A stretch of 64,000 nucleotides of DNA from Microplitis mediator (Eukaryota; Arthropoda; Insecta; Hymenoptera; Braconidae): contig NC_079973.1 in NCBI RefSeq assembly GCF_029852145.1, forward strand, positions 27,236,422-27,300,421, written 5' to 3'. The position numbers and the translations under genes were made by a program. The notes under the pieces are model-generated. The model did not search any database. It worked only from the letters and a program-made list of their open reading frames with translations, and was not told the origin of the DNA. The stretch's first letter is position 1; each line of letters starts with the position of its first letter. Shown one piece after another: positions 22,601-37,030 of this stretch.

Positions 22601-22844
22601 TTTTTTAAATAAATAATCTCTATTGAGCCAAGATGTTTAATATATATATAAATGTATGTAAAATGAATAAAAAGGTTTTTTAATAAACTTTCTCACTGGG
22701 TTCTTGACACGAATGTTTTCTCAAATCTAAATAAAACAGAGATATATTTGTACGATAGTGGGTTAGTGAGAAAAAGCAAATTAATTAAATCTAGATGAAA
22801 GAGAGCTAGTAAGAGAAAAACAAATGCTATTTATCACTTACCAT
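19689..22844 (-). CDS. Putative zinc metallopeptidase, YIL108W-like (Metallopep family)
   Basis: Poorly characterised eukaryotic metallopeptidase family (yeast YIL108W type). The zinc site is HELAHTFDLGH at 322-332 (His322, Glu323, His326, His332), with a Met-turn-like GIMGRGF starting at 337. Conserved flanking parts include VICAGHDGYFQGP and LVMHSMLNVDTARAMNQ. Exons in transcript order: 22844-22842, 21550-20016, 19926-19689, 591 aa. The 1.5-kb exon 2 is open at its 5' end with no ATG. The proposed start is the ATG at 22844-22842, directly followed by GTAAGT and separated by a 1291-bp intron, with correct phase. That start is the least certain part. A low-complexity insertion rich in Asn, Ser and Thr lies C-terminal to the active site (about residues 375-400). 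Substrate unknown. Confidence 0.85.
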
Positions 22845-25352
22845 TTTATTGGGTAAAAAAAAGTATATCGCGGATTAAAGACAGAAGAGTAAGAATTAGT
22901 CGGCCGTGGGTTTTTTATCGTCAGTGAAAGGAATAAGGAGTATAGTAAGGATTCTGATGTCGACCAAGTTTTATCCTCGAAGGTTGCTCACTTAGATCTT
23001 CTACATTCTCCTCTACTCTATATCGAAAAAACAAATTAAATTATGCAGTTACAATGCGGCACAATCTTAAATTAAATAGAGTACTCAATAAATAATTATT
23101 TAAATACCGTCTAGGTGTGGACCTTTTACTAAATAAATCAATTACAAAACTCCCAGCACCATCCTCCTCTATCCTCAAACGCTGGGCACTTTACTCGTCA
23201 ATACTCCGGCCTCCAGTTGCCTGTAATGTTAAAGCACAAGTTTAAGTACAAATCGAATTGCGGTTTTTTTTTTTTTTTTTTTATTTGTTAGAATTATCCA
23301 ACCAGATTATTATTATTACTGTAGTACTTTTTATTGCATGTATGAACTAAAGGTACTAGGCACTAGGTACTATATAGTATTGTGTCAAGGTGACACTTAT
23401 CGACGGCGGTATTATTGCAGGTTCCAGTAGTTGTGGAGACGAAGTACCAGACTGTAACCAAGCCGTGTCGCCCTGTGACGCGTGTGCGCCCTATGATTTT
23501 TCGATCTATTAAAGTTTATATTTTAGCGCGCCGCCGCGAAAAATGATACCAGGTATGTCCGCATGTGCGTCGGCGTATCCGCCCAATAATATACGAAGCC
23601 CGCGAAACAAACAAAGGGTTACTAAATAACAGTACTTGCAGACTTGACACATTTCTGTCTAGTGTCTGCTAGCTGGTATATTATCTCCAGTTTCAGCTCC
23701 AGTCAATATAACTTTTAAATGCCACAGTTTATTTTATTTTTTTCTCCCGGTTAAATATTCAAAATAAAAAACCGCGAGGGAAAAAATTTAATCTCGTGCT
23801 ATTGTATTCTGTAGAAAGACATCTCGATGCTTTGTCTTCTGGATCTTTATTTCTTTTTCGAGAACAAAATGAAAGGTAATAAAATACCTAAGAGTAAATA
23901 ATAATAATAATAATAATAAATATTTAATGATGATAGTGGAATTAAAAAATAAAAAAAAGGCGATAATATTGTAGAGTAAATATTATTCAGTGAAAATTAT
24001 AAATTTTCTCCGCGGAGAAAAAAATAGTGTACGCGGATACATGTATCTTGTGTGTAGGCATGAACTGGCTGATGGTACTGGTGCTGGTGCTGGTAGTGAA
24101 GTATAGGTATAGAGATAGAGAGGCGGCTCTCAAAGAAAAGTCGCGCAGTGCGGCGCGATGCACTTGTTAATTGCCCGCGGAACGCAATATCTCGTATATA
24201 TCGCTTACGTTGAGGTTAGCGACCGTGAAAGTACTCCTTGTGTGCAAGTAGGACATTGATTTTTAAAAATTGTTGCAACGATTGCGTGCGCCCACACTAT
24301 TGACCTATATTTTCTCAACCGAGGTCGATGCACTCCATCCACCATCCACCAACCACACCGACATCCATTACCAATGTTTATATTGTCTTTTTTACCTCTT
24401 TTTAATTTCAAACATTTACTTTTTACACTTGTAATTATCATTATTATCATCATTGTTGTTGTTGTTGCCACCGCTGCTCTTGTTTTGTTATTATCCATCA
24501 TGCCCATACACCGATAATGAAAGTTATACATGTACATATATATTTTCAAAAATAATAAATTCAACTCGTCTTATTTTTTTTTCATTGCCAATTTTAGCCT
24601 TTTTTATATATCGTTATAAATACATACATTAATATCTGCATTATTTGGAGATTAAGTTTCAGAAATATATTATTAAAGATACATTATAATAAAAAGAGTG
24701 GGAGAAAGTGGGTAAAAGTATCATCAGAGCCAAAGAAGAAAAGGTATTCTCTATACGAACACATATGTACAAATATATAGATATATATGTGCTCGGTGTA
24801 TAAGGAAGCAAAAATACTTCCAAGAGGATTCTGCTGCTGCTGTTGTTGTTGCCATATTATTATTATTATTAATTTTAATATTGATATTAATATATTATTA
24901 TTATTTTATATTATATTTATAAGTGTTATATGTAAATGTACATGTATTTATATAAATTTATTTATACACAGGGCGGAAGCGCGACACAGTAATATATACG
25001 ATACGCAAAGTGAAAGCAGGAGCAGCAGCGAGAAGAGAGCAGAGAGCGACTGATTTTGGCTCTCTTACATTTGGTCGCGCGCGATACGAAACTTGAGGTT
25101 GTACCGGGCTAAATTAATTTAGCTTATGATGATTGCGGCAAAGGGTAGAGTAGAGAGGTAGGTACGTTACGTTTTACCTCAGCTATAAGCCGGTTTTCTG
25201 GTGAAATTATCGAGACCAATATTGCACTTACGAGCGTGCTCTTTTGTACAAACTTTTACACATTATAAAAAGTACTGAGAAAATATATTTTTAAAATCAT
25301 TTTAAAAAGAGAGAGTCATTTGCGCTCGTCTATTTTGTTATTGTTGTTGTAA

Positions 25353-25394
<42 letters not shown>

Positions 25395-27161
25395 TGATGA
25401 TTAACTGAGTCAGGCCGGATGGATGTCAGTAGAGATTGTGCGTACGTATAATTAGATGGTCGTACATACGCATTGATAAAAATGAGAGTAAGTATATAAT
25501 GAATAAGAAATGAAATACGATGGTGCTCGCGCGCGGAGCTGTTGAGAGTGAATAACGACGTGTTGGGGTGGTGAGAGTAGGCCAATGTCAGTGTCAATAC
25601 GCCGCAGAGCTTGGCTAGTTAGCCTCTCTCGCGCGCGCGACAAACTTGATCGTGAAAACAGAAAAACGACAGCGTATATGGAGTCGCCGATTACGTTCAT
25701 TCGCTCAACAGTTTTATTTATAGAACCTTGGTATTCATTGTATATATACGTACATGAGATTTCGCATTCACACCAATTTCTTTTAAACATATATATATGT
25801 ATATTAATGTATACTCGATTATTTAATCTCGTTATATATGTAATATACGTTTTTTTTAATCATTATGCTATTGATGATGTAATTTTTTTTTTTTTTATAA
25901 CACTTGATGTCAGGAGTGAGATAAGCACTTGCTAATTTTAATCAGCGTTTTAACCGCCTCCGCGATTTTATTTGCGATGTACTTAATATTATTATTTAAG
26001 ACTTTAGTATAATTTATTGTAATTATTGTCAAATAAAAAATTGTTATCGAATATTAACAAAGAAGAATAATGTTAAGAAGTAAAAGTTTAAATACACCTT
26101 GTAATTATCATATTAATGTTATGTAAAAAAATAATAAATTTTTCATTCGGAAAATAAAAAAGAAAGATAACGGTTAAATATTCAATTAAAAAATCTATTT
26201 GGAAATACTTTGTCCGTTGATTGTATGCCTGTATTTAAATAATAATAAACCTTACGAAAATCAAATGAGATTTTAAAAATTTTCACTTCTCTCAGGGCAT
26301 TTAAATGTGTATTTATATTATATTATATGTATATATATGCGTGTGAGAATATCCATGTAGATTTTTTTTCGTTTGAACACATGTGTATATTTACTGAAAG
26401 AAAGTTCGACGCCTTATACTTTACGTAAGCGTGTATTTAATTTTGAAACATTTTTGCGGCTACGGCATTGACGACGACGTGATGACGACACGACCAAAAC
26501 CATTTGTTATTAGACTCTTATTCAAACGATATACAATTGAGAAATTCCAAAATTTTAAACGTCAAGTTTTATAATCACTCTTATGTATATATTTATTTGT
26601 ACATTCTACATGTATATATATCTATATCATCATCATCAATTACTCTTTAATACACATACATCAAGTATTGTCAATACTCTTCCATTACACTTTCGAATTG
26701 TGCTGTATTTGTCTCTTTGTATTCCCTATAAAATATCACGTAAACTTACATAACTATTTAAGAAATATTCGCTCACACCTTCTCATTTAAATCGACATTT
26801 GAAAAAATTAAGAGAAACTACTTTTATATATCACACACATTTAATAATGTCTCCTCGCATTCTATATACATATATATTTGTATATATGAATTTTTTCATT
26901 ACGCAATTTAAACGCGGCAACTTTGATAGCACACGAAAGCCCATGAATGCTGACCAGAAGCTGGAGTAACCGAATGCAGCATTTCTTTTCGCCTTTTTTT
27001 TACATCGACATAAAATTTACATTATGCATTTTCGATACCATTTTTTAAGTAAAACTCATGAAAAAAAATATATATATTTTAATTTGCATCGTAATTTCAA
27101 AACTTGCTATAAAAATTTTATTTTTTTCCGCATTTAAAATTGCGAAAAAATAAATAAATAA
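22845..27161. other. Gene-poor region upstream of the metallopeptidase
   Basis: No coding exon was recognised. Visible content: a T-run near 23262-23282; a CpG-rich stretch at about 23400-23640 (GCGCGCCGCCGCG, GTGACGCGTGTGCGCC); another at 24120-24210 (TCGCGCAGTGCGGCGCGATG); CTG/GTT trinucleotide runs at 24828-24850; a T37 run at 25357-25393; and CGCGCGCGCGA near 25630. The first islands may include the promoter of the metallopeptidase. ORFs at 25316-25935 are shaped by the homopolymer and CpG runs and do not look like proteins. Confidence 0.4.
25357..25393. repeat. Poly-T tract (37 nt)
   Basis: Uninterrupted T run. It could be a microsatellite or, on the other strand, the poly-A end of an old retroposed sequence; no retroelement was recognised next to it. 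Confidence 0.8.
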
Positions 27162-27680
27162 AAGTAGAGGAGGGAGGGGCACTTAAGGAAATACCAAGTT
27201 TTCGAGGACTTAAATACGCTACATCTTTTTTTTTTTTTAATAATATTCAAAGTAAATAGACGAAATTTTCAGTTACCGTTGAAAAAAAAAAATTTTCATT
27301 TCTGCGGGCAAAGTGGGGTACCTCCTAAAAAAGGTAAAAAAAAAAAATTTCTGGATTTTAAACGAATTTGATTAAGTTGAATTTTTTTTTAAGTAATTTA
27401 CATGAAGAAAAATGATATTTTACATGTTTATTGGAGACAAAAGAAGAAAAAAAATTTTTAATAGTTTTTATCATAAAACAAACGTCATTAATATTTTTTA
27501 ACTGACAATTGATTTTTGAAAAAGTTTATCAATAAAAATTCAAAGTAACAGTTAATTATATTTACAGAAGTGATTTTGGAATGTTTAAAAGCCATTTAAA
27601 ATATAAAATTTTTTTTATCAAGGTTTGGGGGTACCCCGTTTTGCCTACCCTACCCCCTTTTGCCCCCTTTCCCCTACTTA
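27162..27680. mobile_element. Candidate non-autonomous DNA transposon with G-rich inverted termini
   Basis: The left end AAGTAGAGGAGGGAGGGGCA is imperfectly matched, in inverse, by the right end TGCCCCCTTTCCCCTACTT. A second internal inverted pair, GGGCAAAGTGGGGTACC (27306-27322) and GGTACCCCGTTTTGCC (27629-27644), lies further in. The G/C-rich ends stand out sharply from the AT-rich flanks. It is about 519 bp with no ORF. Superfamily and target-site duplication were not determined. Confidence 0.5.
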
Positions 27681-30600
27681 TATGGAGGGTAACGTTTGCG
27701 GATAAATGGATAAAAAAATGAAAATAGGGTAAAAAATTCCATGGAAAAATTTGAGTAAGCTAGGTATGCGTGTTTGTTGGGTTTATTATATTAAAAGGAA
27801 GATTTTTTTAGCCAGTACCTATATAATATATTCCACGTATGGACGTGTGTTGTAGCAGACGAGGAGTTGTCCTTGACACGACGACGATAGAAAGTGAAAC
27901 AGGTCAAAGTGTCCTATATAGTCTTATATGTTAAAAATGTAAATCTATAAAATTTAAATGCTTTCAAGAAATTTGTTTTTTTTTTTTATTATTATTATTA
28001 TTTTTTTTTCTCTTCTTCTTAATTTTGTTTTCGCTCTCAGGAATTTATAAACTGAATTATTGGGATATTTTAAATGATTGTTATTAAAATTAGCAATAAC
28101 AATGAATTATTACGAATATACCTGTTTCATAATTTTAATTTATCTTGCTCATTAATTATATACTAATATATTAATCACATTTATCATTTCCGCGGTCTGG
28201 ATCAAAATAAAAGATTAAAAAACATGAATAAAAATTTAATAATTATTTGTTTTAGGTATCAGCTGTCTAAACGTTTGAGCGAAAAAAAAAATAATAAAAT
28301 AAAATAACGATAATAATAATAAGGATAAGGATAAAAATATATATACATTAATGTGCTATCAAATAAACGAAAGTGAAATCAAATTTATGACAAAATCATG
28401 GCCTTGAATATACATTAACATGGCGTAATAAAAACGAATGAATGTGTGTATGTGACCTTATAATAAATGACTATATAGTAAATGTGACAAGAGACATTTG
28501 GGAATTACCAAAAATATAACATATATTATATGTACTTGTTATTAATTTATAACAAAAAAAAAACAACATTTATTTGCCACAAATATTGTCTCAGACATGA
28601 TTTAAATTTTAAAAAAATCCGCCATTCATATAAATTAATGTATATCAACGTGTGAATTTCAGTGTGAAAATGTTATATTATCTACATACAAAGAATTTAA
28701 AGATTTTGCGTGACACGCACATATCCCACATATCGCACAGCCCAAATGATAAACAAAACCAGACTTACAAACTCAAATGATTCAGGTTTCGTCTACTTTT
28801 TAAATTTTATTGCACGACAATATCAAACTTCCGTCCGGTATATTCTTATCGTTGGCGGATTATTTCTATTTCCCATCCACCATTTCATCCGCATATATAT
28901 ATATATATATATAAACCCGTTAGTATTCAATCGCCTTTTATTATCTCATAAACCACGCAATGCAGCTTAAATTACAGGTGAATACGCAGTTATCATATTT
29001 CGATAGCTAAAAAAATTAAATTCAAAACTATATATATGTATATGTGTATGTATTTTTTATCACACAATATATGTTAGCAGAGTACCGTCGAGATACTTTT
29101 TATGCAGACATATATAAGAGCCGTTGAAAGTGTTAATGAAAGGTGCGAAAGAAGAACCAGGAGGCTTAAATTTTGTTTTAGTTCAGACAGGACACAACTG
29201 GTACAGCTATTCGTATATAATATGATGCTCGTAATGAAAATAAAAACTAAAAAAAAAAAAGTTGTTGCGCGCATGACCTACGTAACATTCGATTGGTTGC
29301 GTCGTGAAATTTCGACGCCTATGCATTGGCCCACAATATGCGCTTACAAGGGACCTTGGCTTCAATTTTAAATCTCATACATATATGTACCCATTTTATC
29401 ATTATCTCTTATTCTCATTCTCAATATTTATTAATCTCTTCGAATGTTTATCCGCTTCGCCAAACAAATCGTATGTCATAAATAAAATTAATGCAGGAGC
29501 ATGACACACCAAATCATTTCGTGATTTTGTTTATTTTCTTTATATTTTGATAACTATTATTAAGTCACATTTGGTTTAATTAAAAATCTTTCGACCTTTG
29601 TTGCCTGATATATTTATAGATGTCGAAAAAGTCTATAAATAGTTATTGTTAAAATAATAAATTTTTGTTTTTTTTTATTTGAATGTATCATCGGTGAAAA
29701 AAGTATGGATCAGCGAGCTCTGTGTCATTGAATTTGGAAACAGATTACTTCGTGACGTTGTGCACGCATCCCGTGCATGGGCACTCATATATATAGATAT
29801 ATATCGTCCCTATGACGCATTTGCCTTAATGATATTCATCCCGACGGCACGAAAAATATCTACACAACATATTATTATGTGCATGAATCACCAATTATTA
29901 TAATGAAAAGGAAGAATCAAAAGTGTGATGGGCAAAGAGCCATCAATAGATTGCACCGGCGTCTATTTAAGAGAAATAGCTTTTGAATTGTTTTTTTGAA
30001 TTTTAAAAATTATAAAATAATGAGGATAAACAATATTTCTTGTTTTTTATTTTCGGCGTCATCGTGTTTTGGAGCATGTATATATCTATCCTTGATAATC
30101 TGGGATGAATCAGCATTGTGCAGCGCGAAGGACTCACTTCCTTTTACTTTTAAACTTTTTTTTTCTTGTTTTTTTTTTTTTTTTGTTGATCGATTATTTT
30201 TTCTATTTTTGAGTTTTGTTTTTGTTGGTTTGGTTGGATACGCGCGTGCATATAAGAATGTGTGTTTCATCATTTCTCGGAAGGATCGACTAGTAGTATG
30301 TAGTATATATATATGTCCGAACTAAACTATAATCGAGGAACACACGAAAAAAGAAAGCAAGATAACAAAAATAATAAAAAAACAAGAAGAGTAGAGTAGA
30401 GCAGAGTTTAGAATTGTGCAGATGATCGTGCAGCAGGGTGGCCCGGTTGTGAACATCAAGGTGTGCACCAGTCTCCTCTACTGTAGCATACCACCATTCT
30501 GGTGTTTTGGCTTTGGCTTTAGCTCTGGCACAATTATCAGCGCGGCATCATAACTCTCTCTGATTTCGTTCTCATGTATTCTTTTCTCTATGCGCCTATT

Positions 30601-33600
30601 ACTGAGAAAGATCCCTATACCATACACTAAAAATTGTTAAGTTCATCTAAAAAGAATAAAAAAAATATTTTCGTTGTTCGAATAAGTTTCTAGGAAGGAT
30701 CGATTTTTAAAGTTGTTTAAAAGTGTCAACAAGATTATCAATCTCGAATACTTTTAAAATTCCTACTATATACTTTTCAGCTGGATAGGATGGTATTATC
30801 CTTGTCTCGTGCTAAAGAAATAATAAAAAAAATAAAAACGCGTCCGATGCACTGTCTTATAAACACGAGCTTCGGGATGTTAATATCCCACGAAATAGTT
30901 TACTCTAATTTAATATGAAAAAAAAAGGCCATAAAATACACTCGAATAATTTATCAACTTCAATCAATTGATAATAAATAAAATAAAAATAATAATTATT
31001 ACGGTTGAGATATTTAACAGAATAGACAATTCACATGCATGCATAAGCATCTTCTGATTATATTAAAGATCATATAACTGCCTGTAGTTGCTCGAAAAAA
31101 TATAAAATGGTTTAAAACTGCAAGTTTAATCACCGACGTAATGCGAGTCGAATAGGAAGTGAGTACAAGTACACGTACTCGATAGTATTCAAAGGTCATT
31201 AATACTTACACAATAATGATCATAATGATAACAACAAATACTTATGGAAATTAATCATACATATATTTCGAGTGACTAGTAATTTCAAAATATATTTATT
31301 TCAGTAGATAATTAATTATGATAAGCTATAATTAACTAGCAGATTAAAGATAATAAAATTAATGAATGTTTTAGAAATAGACAAAAATTGGATCTAGGCC
31401 AGTAGTTTAGGAAAACGATACTAAGCCACGGACTAAATAAAACATGGGTATTTCCCATTTTAGCTGTTGGCACACAATGCTCTTTAGAATTTCTTTTTAA
31501 TTGGTATCTTAATTAGTATTTAATAGATACCAAGTTGAAATATGAAACTGAAAATGAAAATGATAATTAAAGACAGCAGTAATGAGATAGAGCTTAAGGC
31601 ATACACCATTAAGGATAAGTTTGTTATTGTTGAAAGTGCATTGCCCTTCTAAGTGCTATGTAGTATTTCTCCCACTCTATTTTATTGGCTGGGTGTCATA
31701 CGGTTTGCTCGCGGCAGGCATTGCACCGTACAGCCTTTCCCTCGCGCTTCAACGACAGCGAGAGCGACATTTCGTACACTTACTTACTTACTTACTCTTA
31801 TGTTCTTACTGTATATATATATATATGTATTTATTATATATGTATATATAGTATATATAACGTGACGTCGCACGTGACTTGCCTTAAGCTAAATATCGTC
31901 TGTCTTGCGTGTAACTATCATCAATATATATATGAAGTACAGCGACAGCTTCACGTACACTTATCGCATTCACTTTGGAAAAATTTTTAAAATCGATTAT
32001 AAAGTTCGTCATTGTTATTATCATTCAAATGTCCAACTAATTTACATATCGCCAGTTTACTTATAAAATCTTTCCTTAACCGATAACATGTTTCCTCGTT
32101 GTTATTTTATCTCTTTTCATCATCACTTCATTGTAATCCTAATCACCGGGTTATGACGATAGTCGTTTATGTAATTTTCTTTGTAATTATTTATGATAAT
32201 GAGCTGATAACAATTCATCTTTACGTGTATCTATTAAGTAATAAAAATTTCTTTTTCATGTCTCACCATAATATTATAAATATTTAAATGAGTAAATTTG
32301 AATAGAAAATCGTGATTACCAAAATTTAACAATCAAATTTTGTAAAATTTTGTAATATTATTCAAATTATTCATTGACATTATAATAATGTTAGTTAAAA
32401 AAATAGTAATATTAAATATATATATATATTTAAATGTGTGTGATAGAAAGGTTCTAAAATATTATAATTATATGCACATATATGTCAATGGTATGCTGAG
32501 TCGTAAGTCAAATTACGGATATAATCAGAAGCAGGAGAGAAAGAAGGAATTTGAGTGAGAGAGAGAGAGCCAAGTGGGAAAAGAATGTTGATAGATTACA
32601 AGGAAACCTTGACAAAATTATAATCTTTGGCGGTAAAACTCGGTGTGTAGTTCTGTATACATCTCATATGTATATATGTATATATATATTATTGGATTGG
32701 ATAGACCATCTAATCCACGAGAGCTTAAAAACCGCAGTATAAAAATGCTTTTTTTATTCTTCCTCTTATTCTCATTCTTATTTTAATTTTTTTTATCCAC
32801 CTTTTTCTTCGTTTAATATAATTTATTAAATTTTTTTTTGTTTCCTAATGTCCTCATTTTACGGAGTATATTCTTTCTTAGCAATCTACCTATTTACAAC
32901 CCGGTATACCTAGTAGGTACAGAAATGTCGATTCTTGCTTTACGGATTCGGGCGAAAGTGCGGCACGCGCGGGGTCATCGACCGGTCGAAATTGCCGAAG
33001 CCATAATATGACAAGTATTTGTAGATATATATATACATATAGATAAAGGTGCGTGTATGTATGCCTTGTAAATGTATATGTTGGGTTTATATATGTATAT
33101 ATATGTTTGTGTAAGAAAAAGAAACATCTTTCTAATCGTCGTTTTTGCCTCCTTTGCTATTGGATTTCCTCTTCTATAAAATGCGATTTACTAATGTCCA
33201 TACTTTAGATGTCTGTTGAAATTTCATCGTTATTTCACAATTAATACAGACGCTCTTGCTCAATCAATAACCGACAAATATTTGATTTTACCAAATTATA
33301 ATATTACACTATTGTATAATAACTTTATTGAAATAATATATAATAATTAAAGGCCATTGAGCTACTAACAATTGGCCCATGAAATTTTCTCTGATAAAAT
33401 TATACATAATATTTAAATTATTTTAATAGACAGTATGATATATATGACTATAAAGATAAAATGTCAAATTTTATGTATATTATAATAAAAATTTTAAAAG
33501 GTATAAAAATCTTTTTTTTTTTCTTTTATTTTTTTTTTTTTTTATTAATAAAATTTGAATAAAAAATGAGATTGTGAAAGTCTTTTGGAACACTGATTTC

Positions 33601-35077
33601 GAACTATTTTCATCCGCTTTTTTATTTATTTTTTCATTTTTGTTAGTTTTATATTTTTTATTTTGACTCGGCACATTGGATCTGTCATGTTTCATTTCGA
33701 AACTTAAAACTTTGAATTTAAATCGGCGACCCAAAAAACCCTTGTGTCCTAATTACTATTTTTCAGCAATAAATGACAATTAAAATAATAAATTAATTTA
33801 TTCTATCAAAAAAAAAAAAAAAAAAAAAAACTACAATAATTACTTGTCATGATTTATTAAGGGTTAATCGAATCTCGATGTATATTAAGCAATTAAAAAT
33901 TACCAATTCGCTGTTTCACATATTTCGTACATAAACTTTTTGCCAATGCATCAAGATTGTGAAAAATAATTTTACGTCAAAAAAATAATTTTCGATTTGA
34001 GATCACTGTACACTCAGCATTTCAGTTACATAATTCGACCTAATAATCATAAACGATGCTATATGTATATATTATATATACATATACATATATAATAAGT
34101 GCGTGGTTTATCAATTGCATCAATGCTATAATTAATATTTTTCGTGCTCTGCAGGAATAAATAAAAGCTGCACACGTACAAACATTCAACATAACACGAT
34201 GTATACAAATATGTATAGGTATATATATATATATATAAATATAAAGAGTTGGCTTGCCTCGTGTCACACGTGGAAATTATAAATCGTTGGACCCAAGAGT
34301 TATATACCGGTGAAACTTGGTTGCATCAAGTTTTATAGTAAAGTTCAATGATCTGGGTGTACATGTATATCAAATGGTTGAATAGCAGTGGTCAGTGATA
34401 GTCATGCGTTGAATTCCAACTAATAACTATAACTATTTATTTTATTTTATTTTATTAATTATTAATCAATGCCATTTTGTTATCAATATATACATCTAAT
34501 TAAAAATTATAATGTGCATTTTTTTATATTTTTTATTTTAAAAAATAATTATTATAATGAATATGCAATTATTTATCATTGACATGTATAACATGTGGAT
34601 GGCGTATTTTAACAGGAACTGCAACGGCTCATAAGGGTTTAACTTAACTGTGGCTGTACTCCGTGAGCGTTGAGTATAATAAAAAAATCCATAAAGAGGC
34701 CGGAGAGCGCGGGAGTTCTGTCATATCGCGCATACAATACCGTCGTAAAGAATAAAAAAAATATAAAAATAATAAAAAAAAACAAGGGCAATTTTGAATA
34801 GCGCTCATGACCTGATTTCTAACAGCTTATATGTATATATACATATACGCACAAACGAGATCACACCGCGTACAAGAAATAACGGAGTTCCAAAAACCAC
34901 GTTGGCCAGAGTGCCACACCGTTACTGAGTAGTGGCCACTACACGGGTTGGCCGCGTTAGAAACAAAACCTGTTGGACACTTAACGTCTATTCTCTTTTT
35001 TTTTAACTATATTTTTCAGTCAGTACGTTACCCGTGAATCTGCAAATTGTACTTGGGCCTTAAATTATTTTCACAAT

Positions 35078-35079
<2 letters not shown>

Positions 35080-35120
<41 letters not shown>
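35080..35120. repeat. Poly-T tract (41 nt)
   Basis: The longest homopolymer in the window. Nothing next to it resembles a retroelement or processed pseudogene. Confidence 0.85.
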
Positions 35121-35123
<3 letters not shown>

Positions 35124-36895
35124 TACAACTTGTAAACTCATACAAAAAATGCTACCACATTATAATATACATGTTTTAATATACATAAATTAATATAAAA
35201 TAATGATAAATGTCAAAATAATTTTTGCTATAATTTTGAAATATCAATGAAGAAGAAAAAAAATTAATAAATTAATTAATTCGTGTCATGGGTATAACAA
35301 TAAAAATTAATAAATTTTAATTAATTACTGAACTAATAATAATTTACTGAATGTCAAGGTATCTTTGCGGATATTTGTAAAAAAAAATTTGAACTCGTCA
35401 TCCCAGACTGCCCAAGATTTGGCTTAAAAAATGCATTAAAAAAATTTTAGTAGTATTATATTTATTAGCTGAGAGGTGACGTCTACATATATATATTTTT
35501 AGCTTGAATTTAGTTTTCGAATAACTTTAACAAATTAATATATAACCACTAATGAATTTATAATATAAACGTTTGAATACTTAACGTATGCAAAATTACC
35601 GAATTTAATGGGCACGTATTTTTATCAATAGTCGAGTTGAGTTTATTAGAATTTTTAATAAGTTTTAAATATCACTATTTATAGTGGACTTAGTTTTTGT
35701 ATATATTAATACGAGGTGCATAATTCAAGTCACAAAAAAAAAAAAAAAAGAAAGGAGCAATGAGAGAGAAGCGGGAATGAGTTCAATGACCGCTACGGTT
35801 GACAGACACAAGATTATTGGCGAACGAACTGAAAATTTGTGGCAGCTTAAATTTTTTCTTACACAAGAGAAAAAAATCTGGTATTTTTGATTGATCATAT
35901 CCGGCGTTATCTTTAGATTATATAAGTCATATGCCAAAATTTATGCACACAGGTATTAATTTATAAGAAAAAGAAAGAGGGAAATAATTAACGAATGACT
36001 CAATGTTTAATCAAAATTTTTATTCATTTTCTCTCATCACTTATCATTATTATTTTTTGTAAATTTATAATTTATTGTCAATCAACAAATTTATTAATAA
36101 AAATAAAAAAAAGCATTCATTAAAACAAAGTGATTAATTATATTAATAAATAATTTATAGAAAATTAATATTAAATGTCTACTATTACTTTTATTTTATA
36201 TAGTTTTAAAAGTTATAATTTGAGCAATTACTGACATATGTCGATAAAAAAAAAAAACTAAATGACAGAGTATACATAACTGCAGTAAAATTACCGATAT
36301 CTTAATTTTTCTGTGAAATATATATACATGTATTGTGTAAATATATATTAGTGTATGTAACGTAAGTATGTTGATAAAGAAAAAAAAAATAAGTCGATTA
36401 ACGATATGATTGTTGATACATGTGGGTCTGCCTAATGTGTAAAGGCACATATATACATAAAGAGATGGAGTAGCTGCCACCAGCATTAAGACCAAGACAA
36501 TTTTGAATGGAATTGCGATCTTACATTGAACATGTACTCGTATATGTATCACGTATGTATAATAATTCTGTAGTATATATAGTATATATATATGCGCTCA
36601 ACTCTCCCGTTTTTTTTTCTCCGCTCTCCGGTCCCTATCCCGCGCGCATTGGCTGTTGACTTTACATCTGTGGTATATGCTGCTACCACCTGTATATATG
36701 TATTATTAGTAGCAATGTTAATGCAGGTACAGAGTGTACGTTCTCATCTTTGTTACTGGTTTCTGGTTTCTGGTCTCTGGTATCATTACATGCGTTAAAT
36801 GTAAAAGGGAATCGCGGTACAGGAGCAGTAACAGTAACAGCATCAGGAGCAACAGCAGTGGCAATTCCATTTACCAAATAATAATACCGTGTAAG

Positions 36896-37030
36896 TTGGT
36901 TGGGTGGTTGGTTGGTTGGTTGGTGGTGTGCTTACTCGACTGGTCGGTGTTGTTAATAATATAATAACAGCAAGTAAAGAGCAAAAGCTGGTGCTGATGT
37001 CGATGCTGGTGGTGATGCTGGTGGTGTGTG
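36896..37030. repeat. GGTT and GGT/GCT simple repeats
   Basis: GTTGGTTGGGTGGTTGGTTG at the left is followed by a CTGGTGGTGATGCTGGTGGT-type run. They are microsatellite-like; antisense ORFs across them are His/Asn/Thr-rich artefacts. Confidence 0.65.

Noticed and set aside
25316..25935. ORFs on both strands with poly-Lys and Ser/Arg stretches
   Set aside because: Generated by the T37 run and CGCGCG repeats; no domain, no splice-site support and no protein-like composition.
30180..30325. Hydrophobic ORF following a T-run (positions 29996-30325)
   Set aside because: The Phe/Leu/Val stretch is produced by TTT/GTT runs; there is no start context and no relation to a membrane-protein family.
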